Source: Robiginitomaculum sp. (GTDB lineage: Bacteria > Pseudomonadota > Alphaproteobacteria > Caulobacterales > Maricaulaceae). Taken from it: a stretch of DNA of 12,515 nt. The notes below the pieces were generated by a model, which saw only the letters and a program-made list of their open reading frames with translations, was not told where the DNA came from and did not search any database. Below, piece by piece: positions 1 to 5,005 of this stretch. A program made the translations under genes and the position numbers. The stretch's first letter is position 1. Each line of letters starts with the position of its first letter. Location: positions 1 through 12,515 of the forward strand of contig NVVU01000073.1 in the NCBI GenBank assembly GCA_002733485.1. Reading direction: 5' to 3'.

Positions 1-2
1 GT

Positions 3-92
3 TATGCCCATGTTGATACCGACCCGGCCCTGAAAGCGGCGAACTCAATCGGGGAAGCCATTTATAGTGCTTTCGGTGATGTGGTGAAGTAG
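3..92 (+). CDS. Tyrosine recombinase (phage-type integrase), C-terminal tail only
   Basis: Only the last 29 codons are in the window. The frame opens with Tyr-Ala-His-Val (YAHVDTDPALKAANSIGEAI...) and ends at TAG 90-92. In tyrosine recombinases the Tyr of the (R)YxH motif is the nucleophile that attacks DNA, and alphaproteobacterial integrases commonly finish with a YAHL/V-DDP..-AAxxIGxxI tail of this length. The Arg-His-Arg catalytic residues would lie upstream, outside the window, so activity cannot be judged. The enzyme would integrate or excise a mobile element. The decayed transposase and gene fragment just downstream fit an island edge. No tRNA or attachment site is visible in 93-257, so the att site is probably elsewhere. 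The identification rests on a short tail. Confidence 0.7.
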   Translation, partial: YAHVDTDPALKAANSIGEAIYSAFGDVVK

Positions 93-270
93 CTATAAGG
101 CATATAGACAGCCATCCAGTGGCAGTAACGTATGTTTGCGAAAGGCGATAATGATGGCTTCCTCTTTAATCAACAGATATGGCCTTGACGGGTCGGTCTT
201 GTGGTCCTCCGCCTGCCCAGAGAGTATCTGAACTTCTGTGTATGAGTAATTTGGTCCATGCTTCACCACC

Positions 271-277
271 GAAGGAG
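271..277 (+). promoter_or_regulatory. Ribosome binding site that decides the transposase start
   Basis: GAAGGAG lies 10 bases before the ATG at 288 and only 1 base before the ATG at 279. It lies downstream of the more distal ATG at 258. This favours 288 (MTLSNDILDELL...) as the real start of the IS256-type transposase. Confidence 0.55.
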
Positions 278-287
278 CATGACGAGA

Positions 288-935
288 ATGACATTATCCA
301 ACGACATACTGGACGAGCTGCTTAGCGGCGTTGATCGGCCTGAGGATTTGCTGGGCGACAAAGGCCTGATGAAGGAGTTGAAGGTCCGGCTGATGGAGCG
401 GATGCTTGGTGCCGAACTGACGGAACATCTAGGCTATGAAGCACATAGGGAGCCTGCCAGCCAGCAAGGCAATCGGCGCAATGGGGCGACGCGCAAAACC
501 CTGAAGGGTGATGACGGTGCGCTACCGATCGACATCCCACGCGATAGGGATGGCAGTTTCGAGCCGGAGCTGATCAAGAAGGGTCAGACCCGGATCGATG
601 GTATGGATGACAAAATTATTGGGCTTTATGCGGCTGGGTTATCGACCCGCGATATCCGCGGCCATTTGGAAGAAGTTTATGGGCTGCGTGTATCAGCCGA
701 CCTTATCAGCCGTGTGACCGACGCGGTTTTGGAGGAAGTTTCCGGCTGGCAAAACCGTGCTCTGGAGCGGGTTTATCCCATCGTTTTTCTTGATGCTCTG
801 CGGGTCAAAATCCGTGATGCGGAAAGCCGTCAGGTCAAAAACAAGGCGGTTTACGTGGCGCTCGGTGTTACGCCAGAGGGGATGCGTGAGGTTCTGGGCC
901 TGTAGATTGCCAACAATGAAGGGGCCAAATTCTGG
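288..935 (+). pseudogene. IS256-family transposase, 5' half, nonsense and truncated
   Basis: The protein begins MTLSNDILDELLSGVD and has the family's conserved N-terminal half: a LMKELKVRLMERMLGAELTEHLGY segment, the DRDGSFEPELIKKGQ segment, GLYAAGLSTRDI, and YPIVFLDALRVKIRD, which carries the first catalytic Asp (FLDA). Intact members are about 400 residues; this frame stops after about 205 at TAG 903-905. Translation past the TAG continues the family sequence (IANNEGAKFW), so TAG replaces the Trp of the usual VLGLW motif. Homology then ends abruptly near 935 and a different gene fragment begins. The second Asp and the Glu of the DDE triad are absent, so the element cannot transpose itself. 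The terminal inverted repeats could not be located; the right end is certainly lost. An upstream in-frame ATG at 258 is possible but lacks a ribosome binding site. Confidence 0.88.
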
Positions 936-1096
936 ATTATGTGGCAGCGCATTTTTGGTACAATCTGGCGGCAACGGCAGGGAATGAACAGGCGCTGAAA
1001 AACCGCGATATTGTGGCGAACAGGATGACGCCTGCCGATATTTCCAAAGCACAAAAACGCGCCAGCGCCTGGTTTGCAGCGCATCAAGGAAAATAG
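935..1096 (+). pseudogene. Sel1-repeat protein, 3'-end fragment
   Basis: Immediately after the transposase homology, in another frame, translation reads DYVAAHFWYNLAATAGNEQA, then LKNRDIVANRMTPADISKAQ, and ends at TAG 1094-1096. The AAHFWYNLAATAGN stretch matches the end of a Sel1-like repeat (A..W..LAA..GN), and KNRDIVAxRMTPxxIxxAQ is the usual C-terminal tail of alphaproteobacterial Sel1 proteins. Sel1 repeats are alpha-helical protein-interaction solenoids, often periplasmic or cytoplasmic. Only about the last 53 codons remain, with no start codon or ribosome binding site, so it is a remnant. It probably lost its 5' part in the same event that removed the 3' half of the IS256 element. Confidence in the family is fair, because only part of one repeat is seen. 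Confidence 0.6.
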
Positions 1097-1426
1097 CCAT
1101 TAGAGCGTAGCGCACCACCTGTTTCATGCGCGCGCAATATACGCACGAATGCGTATAGCAGGATGCGGCAATATTGGCCATTCTTCTTTGCTATTTGTCA
1201 GGGGGAGTTCTATGGCGCATTCAATGTTCAACCTTGCATATCTTGCTGCACTCATCTTGGCTGGCCAACACGGCGATGGCGGGAAATTCAAAGATCTCCG
1301 CATATCCGCGCCAAAAGACATTTTGGCTATGCCCTCCCCATCCTTTCTCCTCTTAGCCAAAGCGGGGCATCCTCGTGGCCAAGTAGACGTGTTGGGAGTA
1401 TTTTGGAGGTATGGTGTTTGCCTCTA
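1097..1426. other. Leader region between the decayed flank and the surface-protein gene cluster
   Basis: No recognised gene lies in these 330 bases. They hold a perfect hairpin (1138-1157), a candidate 71-codon ORF with a good ribosome binding site (1212-1427), and a GGAGG at 1405-1409. A promoter for the downstream cluster is expected here, but no convincing -35/-10 pair could be picked by eye. Confidence 0.5.
1138..1157. repeat. Perfect inverted repeat, 8-bp arms and CGAA loop
   Basis: TATACGCA (1138-1145) and TGCGTATA (1150-1157) are exact reverse complements separated by CGAA. No T-run follows, so it does not look like an intrinsic terminator. It sits about 40 bases after the Sel1 fragment and upstream of the surface gene cluster. 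It could be an operator, an RNA hairpin in the leader, or a remnant of a mobile-element end; the sequence does not decide. Confidence 0.4.
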
Positions 1427-1427
1427 G
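1212..1427 (+). CDS. Candidate small ORF (71 aa) ahead of the outer-membrane protein
   Basis: The ATG at 1212 has an AGGGGGAG-type ribosome binding site ending 5 bases upstream (near 1200-1206). The product starts with MAHSMFNLAYLAALILAGQH, a hydrophobic stretch that could be a signal peptide or membrane segment, followed by a nondescript 50 residues. Its TAG at 1425-1427 shares its last base with the GTG at 1427 proposed as the start of the outer-membrane protein, an arrangement typical of translational coupling. I recognise no family. It may be a translated leader ORF, or simply an open frame; the good ribosome binding site and the exact stop/start overlap are the only support. Confidence 0.3.
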   Translation: MAHSMFNLAYLAALILAGQHGDGGKFKDLRISAPKDILAMPSPSFLLLAKAGHPRGQVDVLGVFWRYGVCL

Positions 1428-3688
1428 TGATAGAACATTCTTACGCAATAACACCCGCCTCTGGCGGCGGAGTTAGCAGGCGTCATTTAGCCATATTTTT
1501 AATGTTCCTGTTGGCAATGTTGTTACCGGCTAAGGTGGCTAATGCACAAGCGCGTCCTCTCGGTTTTGCCACCTGGCATTTTTATGGTGCTAACACCATC
1601 AGATACGATAATTTCCACACCCATGGGGACCAGCGCTCTTCACCGTTTCGGTTCACCGGATCGCAGCAATATGATGAATTCAGCCTGAATTTTGATAGGG
1701 CATTTTCGTCCTATAACCGGGTTACCGGTAACTTTAGTGGTGTGCTCAACGATTCCGACTATCGAAGCCGCTTTAATGGCCTGGTGCCAGAACGCATCAA
1801 TATACGGCAAGAAAACGGTACCTTTGTGGTTCCTTACCGTGCTGAAATCGGCGATTTTTTTGCATTTCAAAGCTATCGAACAATCCAGCGTTCCCTAAAA
1901 GGAATGCAAGTCGAATTTCAACCTGACCTGAGCGACACCACCCAGGCCTCTATCCAGTTCTTTTCTGGAATGGCATCGCGAGACTGGCGCGATATCAAGG
2001 CCCGCGATGGGGTAAGTTCGGGGGTGTCGATGATGCTTGATAACGCAAAATGGGGAACCTTGGGGGCCAATCTGTTATTTAATTATAAACAGGCCGACGG
2101 CAAGCGAGTGCCGGTTTCTACACGCCAATATGTCTATAGCGCCGTCTATGGCAATAAGACCAAATTGGCGGGTCAGCACCTGGATTTGCAAGGGGAAATT
2201 GGCCTGTTTGATGGTGACCATCGGGACCTTACCGGCACCAATAGCGGCCAAAACCGAACCGGCAACGCCTATTTCGCCCAGGTCTCCGGTGGACCCGTGG
2301 CACTATCACAACTGGGTTATCGTTTCCGCTATGAGGTCTATGGGCAGGACTACAGACCAGATACCGCCTCTATCCAACCCGACCGTCGTTCGGCCGAGGG
2401 GCATGTGTCCTGGCGCTTCAGGAATGGCCTGACAGCACGTGGCCGGGTGCAGTCCTACAGGCTTAACCGGCAGACATTGAACCCGCGCGACAGTGATGTC
2501 TATGGGGTTAATGTTGGTGGCCCAATTTTACCTGGCACCGTGAAAGGATTTTCTGGCAATTTTGACGCCTATCAGCAAACCGATCAGAGCCTGGACAAAC
2601 GCCAGGATCAGCGCCGCCGCGTCATCTATACCCGCTTCAATAAAACTATTATGCCAGGCCTTTCCGCCCGGGCCGGTTATTTTTATACCCACAACAAAAA
2701 CCGTGTTGTGCCAACAATAGCCGCCGACATAACCCGACAATTTACGCTTGGTCTTGACTATCGCTTTGAAGCGCTTGGTTTTAAAGGGACCGTCTCGCCC
2801 GGCCTGGTTGCCCGCAGCACGGGCAAAGTTGGCGCCGTCAATCATGAATATAACCCCACCCTGCGCCTGTCGGGGCGACGCGGCCCGCACAATATTTCCA
2901 TGAATTATTCGGTTCTGGATCAAAACCGCCGGCCGAACAGTCTGGGACTGATCACGTATACCGCTGGTGCCAAATACAGCTATGACTGGGACAAATATAG
3001 AGTTGGGGTAGATGCCAACTGGTACCGGCGCAGCCCCAATGACGGGACAGTGCAAAATACCAATGCCTGGCGCGTCGGCATGTTTTTGACGTTGAATTTT
3101 GACACCTCGGTGGGTCGTCACCAAAAGTCTGGCGAAAGGACACTGCCAGAGGCGCCAACAGAACTTCTGGAATCCAAGGCCATGGTTCTAGATATTGCCC
3201 AACTTGCCCCTGGTCTCGATGTGATTCAGGCGCGCAAACTGGCCATTGCTGCTGGTCTTGGCAAGCCAACAAGTCAAGGCAATACGCTGTTATGGTATAA
3301 CCGTATCATTCGTGACATGGAACAGGAACAACGCCTGTTGGTGCAAGTGCAAAGCGGAAAAATTATACGATCTGCATTGCTTATTGCTTTCGACGATTTA
3401 GGCAATGCCATTAACATGAAACAAATTTATGAACAGGCTCTGCAAAAATTACTTTTACATTACGGAAAGCCGTCAAGCAGCTTTATAAGGGGTGAATTTG
3501 GACCCGAAATTGATGCCGATCTCGCCTCCGGTCAATTCATCCGGGTCATGCAATGGCAAACTGAAAATGGCGTCCTGCGGTTTGGCATACCACGCCGCCT
3601 TGATGGCATCCTGCGCATGGAATTACAGTTTTCGCGCTCATTCACAGACCCGCGCGATAGTCAGTGGAGCCTGGAGGAAGCCCAGTGA
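1427..3688 (+). CDS. Outer-membrane beta-barrel protein with a soluble C-terminal domain
   Basis: The open frame extends upstream to 1163, but those codons look noncoding. GTG 1427 is chosen because it comes before a clean signal peptide (RRHLAIFLMFLLAMLLP, cleavage after ANA, about residue 40) and overlaps the stop of the small ORF ahead. A GGAGG at 1405-1409 is rather far (17 bases). Residues ~41-560 alternate polar and hydrophobic residues, are rich in Tyr, Arg, Gly and Asn, and repeatedly show strand-like patterns such as GTLGANLLFNYKQADGK and WRVGMFLTLNF, as in a large transmembrane barrel. A segment near residues 137-165 (YRAEIGDFF...QRSLKGMQ) recalls the conserved 'GD' strand pairs of some large outer-membrane export proteins, but this is only a resemblance. 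After the last strand comes a ~190-residue region (from about residue 565) with mixed alpha/beta character, ending IPRRLDGILRMELQFSRSF. Barrels normally end with their last strand, so this appendage is unusual. The role is probably export or anchoring of the secreted proteins encoded downstream (inference from context). Confidence 0.72.
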   Translation: MIEHSYAITPASGGGVSRRHLAIFLMFLLAMLLPAKVANAQARPLGFATWHFYGANTIRYDNFHTHGDQRSSPFRFTGSQQYDEFSLNFDRAFSSYNRVTGNFSGVLNDSDYRSRFNGLVPERINIRQENGTFVVPYRAEIGDFFAFQSYRTIQRSLKGMQVEFQPDLSDTTQASIQFFSGMASRDWRDIKARDGVSSGVSMMLDNAKWGTLGANLLFNYKQADGKRVPVSTRQYVYSAVYGNKTKLAGQHLDLQGEIGLFDGDHRDLTGTNSGQNRTGNAYFAQVSGGPVALSQLGYRFRYEVYGQDYRPDTASIQPDRRSAEGHVSWRFRNGLTARGRVQSYRLNRQTLNPRDSDVYGVNVGGPILPGTVKGFSGNFDAYQQTDQSLDKRQDQRRRVIYTRFNKTIMPGLSARAGYFYTHNKNRVVPTIAADITRQFTLGLDYRFEALGFKGTVSPGLVARSTGKVGAVNHEYNPTLRLSGRRGPHNISMNYSVLDQNRRPNSLGLITYTAGAKYSYDWDKYRVGVDANWYRRSPNDGTVQNTNAWRVGMFLTLNFDTSVGRHQKSGERTLPEAPTELLESKAMVLDIAQLAPGLDVIQARKLAIAAGLGKPTSQGNTLLWYNRIIRDMEQEQRLLVQVQSGKIIRSALLIAFDDLGNAINMKQIYEQALQKLLLHYGKPSSSFIRGEFGPEIDADLASGQFIRVMQWQTENGVLRFGIPRRLDGILRMELQFSRSFTDPRDSQWSLEEAQ
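3673..3678 (+). promoter_or_regulatory. Strong ribosome binding site inside the barrel gene's end
   Basis: GGAGGA lies 6 bases before GTG 3685, within the last codons of the barrel gene. It supports translation of the 21-codon ORF that starts there, although it may simply be the codons for Leu-Glu-Glu. Confidence 0.35.
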
Positions 3689-3750
3689 AAATATTTTTTA
3701 TGGCGTTAAACACAAGGCAAGTTGACAGAATTATGAGGAGAATAAAATGA
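3685..3750 (+). CDS. Candidate 21-aa coupling peptide between the barrel and the next gene
   Basis: GTG 3685-3687 overlaps the barrel's TGA (GTGA), and the ORF's own TGA at 3748-3750 overlaps the next gene's ATG (ATGA). The peptide would read MKIFFMALNTRQVDRIMRRI plus Lys, a short basic peptide with no family match that I know. A GGAGGA sits 6 bases before the GTG. Overlap at both ends would carry ribosomes from the barrel gene into the 163-aa gene without a gap, although that gene also has its own GAGGAG. An internal ATG at 3700 would give 16 codons. It could be a coupling ORF with no useful product, or chance. Confidence 0.3.
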   Translation: MKIFFMALNTRQVDRIMRRIK

Positions 3751-4238
3751 ATAATTATTTTCAAAATGGCCTTATATGCCTGTGTGTCATCCTTGTCGGT
3801 GGGCTGGTGGCTAACAAAGCCTTGGCACAGGATGACCGCGATGCGCCCTCAAGGACAATCATAATAAAGGCGCCCGATGAAAGTGGCCAGACCGTTGCCA
3901 GTTTTGAAGGAGAGATGATTGATTTCAAATTTGTAAAATGGGTTTGCAATGCGGATAATTTACTCAGTATTTACAATAAATTGACAAGAAATGCCCCCTT
4001 CCCTGGAATGAAAGAGCGGGTTGAATATTGTCGTAAGCGACATCATCGGGGTGCCGAGTTTTCGCTGTGTGTGACTTCGGACCAGCCCGATGCGCTGCTT
4101 AATATGGCTTTAGTGAGAAGCGTCATCATGGGCTTGGAAGCACCAGAAAAAGCAACCCTGAAGGGCTGCTATACCTGGGATGAGCTTCGAACGGTTCGCA
4201 AGGTGTTGGTGAAGGCTGCCAAGCGTGACGACAAATGA
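3747..4238 (+). CDS. Small secreted protein with four cysteines (163 aa), unknown family
   Basis: ATG 3747 follows GAGGAG at 3735-3740 with ideal spacing. Residues 1-27 are a signal peptide (LICLCVILVGGLVANKALA, cut before Gln28). The mature part begins with TIIIKAPDESG and has four cysteines (C67, C95, C108, C141), which could form two disulfides in the periplasm or outside the cell. The C-terminal segment CYTWDELRTVRKVLVKAAK closely resembles the end of the next gene's product (CYTMKEL...KREVIRWAK), and both mature N-termini carry a TI(I/K)-x-x-AP motif, so the two look like diverged paralogues. It lies 58 bases after the barrel gene and is probably in its operon. No enzymatic motif is visible. 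A structural or accessory role for the surface protein is an inference from position. Confidence 0.72.
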   Translation: MNNYFQNGLICLCVILVGGLVANKALAQDDRDAPSRTIIIKAPDESGQTVASFEGEMIDFKFVKWVCNADNLLSIYNKLTRNAPFPGMKERVEYCRKRHHRGAEFSLCVTSDQPDALLNMALVRSVIMGLEAPEKATLKGCYTWDELRTVRKVLVKAAKRDDK

Positions 4239-4248
4239 GCAAATGCAC

Positions 4249-4253
4249 GAGGA
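4249..4253 (+). promoter_or_regulatory. Ribosome binding site that decides the 224-aa gene start
   Basis: GAGGA ends 8 bases before ATG 4262. The alternative ATG at 4235, which overlaps the previous stop codon, has no such site. The later start also leaves a well-shaped signal peptide. Confidence 0.5.
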
Positions 4254-4261
4254 TAAAGACC

Positions 4262-4936
4262 ATGACAATCAAAGCCGGCAAGAAAACCATGCTGGCCAAA
4301 GCGACTCTGATGATAGTCGCAGCGGCTGGTGAGTTGGCGCTGGTATTACCAGCATCGGGGCAAACGGTGGTGACGACGATCAAGGTAGAGGCACCCCGGC
4401 GAGAATATTCCGTAACACTGGGACCTACGGACCCGCCAGCCACATTTATATCTGGAACTAAAAACCCCTGGTTTTGTAATCAGGGAATATCCGGGAAAAA
4501 GGGTACGGTCCGCGTCAGTAATGGGCTGGAAGATCATAATAGTGCAACGGATGGGGATGTGTTTGATCTGTGGGAACGAGAACAGTCTTATTTGGAAGAA
4601 GTTTATGATGGGGATTTGGAATCTATACGCACTGACCGCCGAGAGCAATATGAGAACCTTGAAAGAGCAATAAGACCATATCTTGATAGCGAAAGCAAAA
4701 GCCCCTTAGAATTTTGGAACAGCAATGCTTACTTCGAAAACAAGCCTTTTAATTTTTCAGCAGAGCCTGTTTCAACACTTGTGCTGAACCCCTCACCCGG
4801 AAGCAGTGAATCAAGAACGATTATGCATTGTTATACCATGAAAGAACTAGCCGATAATAAACGCGAAGTCATACGCTGGGCAAAATATATGAAAAATATC
4901 TGGTTGCCAGCACATAAACCGGAAAAAAAACAATGA
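4262..4936 (+). CDS. Secreted protein with one cysteine pair (224 aa), unknown family
   Basis: ATG 4262 is preferred over ATG 4235, which would add nine residues and overlap the upstream stop by four bases, because only 4262 has a good ribosome binding site. Residues 1-33 form a signal peptide (KKTMLAKATLMIVAAAGELA..., cleavage after ASG or nearby). The mature protein starts TVVTTIKVEAP, has a helical acidic middle (DLWEREQSYLEEVYDGDLES), and only two cysteines, C72 (PWFCNQG) and C190 (HCYTMKEL). The shared TI-x-x-x-AP start and the CYT-x-x-EL...R.V..AK end link it to the preceding 163-aa protein. It ends with a run of eight A at 4923-4930 just before TGA. It is 69 bases from the giant-protein gene and probably co-transcribed. 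Function unknown; likely periplasmic or extracellular. Confidence 0.7.
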   Translation: MTIKAGKKTMLAKATLMIVAAAGELALVLPASGQTVVTTIKVEAPRREYSVTLGPTDPPATFISGTKNPWFCNQGISGKKGTVRVSNGLEDHNSATDGDVFDLWEREQSYLEEVYDGDLESIRTDRREQYENLERAIRPYLDSESKSPLEFWNSNAYFENKPFNFSAEPVSTLVLNPSPGSSESRTIMHCYTMKELADNKREVIRWAKYMKNIWLPAHKPEKKQ

Positions 4937-5005
4937 CCGTTTGCACGCTATGACCGAGCCCCACACTGCACTGACGCATAATATCCGAAAGTAGGAAGCT
5001 AGACT

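Noticed and set aside
233..250. CTTCTGTG-TATG-AGTAAT, an inverted match to 10793-10806 (with the central four bases missing) as possible element ends
   Set aside because: The match is only 14 bases with a 4-base gap, over 10 kb apart, with no target duplication or other end features. Chance is the simpler explanation.
93..257. A tRNA, attachment site or IS256 left inverted repeat after the integrase tail
   Set aside because: I found no cloverleaf, no repeated core sequence, and no matching right end for the IS, because its 3' half is lost.
1163..1426. The upstream in-frame extension of the barrel gene to ATG 1163
   Set aside because: Its translation (Cys-, Trp- and Arg-rich) has no beta-barrel or leader character and would put the signal peptide about 105 residues into the protein. 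A start next to the signal peptide is far more likely.
1411..1476. ATG 1411 right after GGAGG as a start for the barrel
   Set aside because: It is in another frame, stops after 22 codons, and the GGAGG is only 1-2 bases from the ATG. A frameshift in the barrel start was considered but is not needed.
4950..4994. A 14-codon ORF between the 224-aa gene and the giant gene
   Set aside because: It has no ribosome binding site and no overlap with the neighbouring start, unlike the 3685-3750 ORF.
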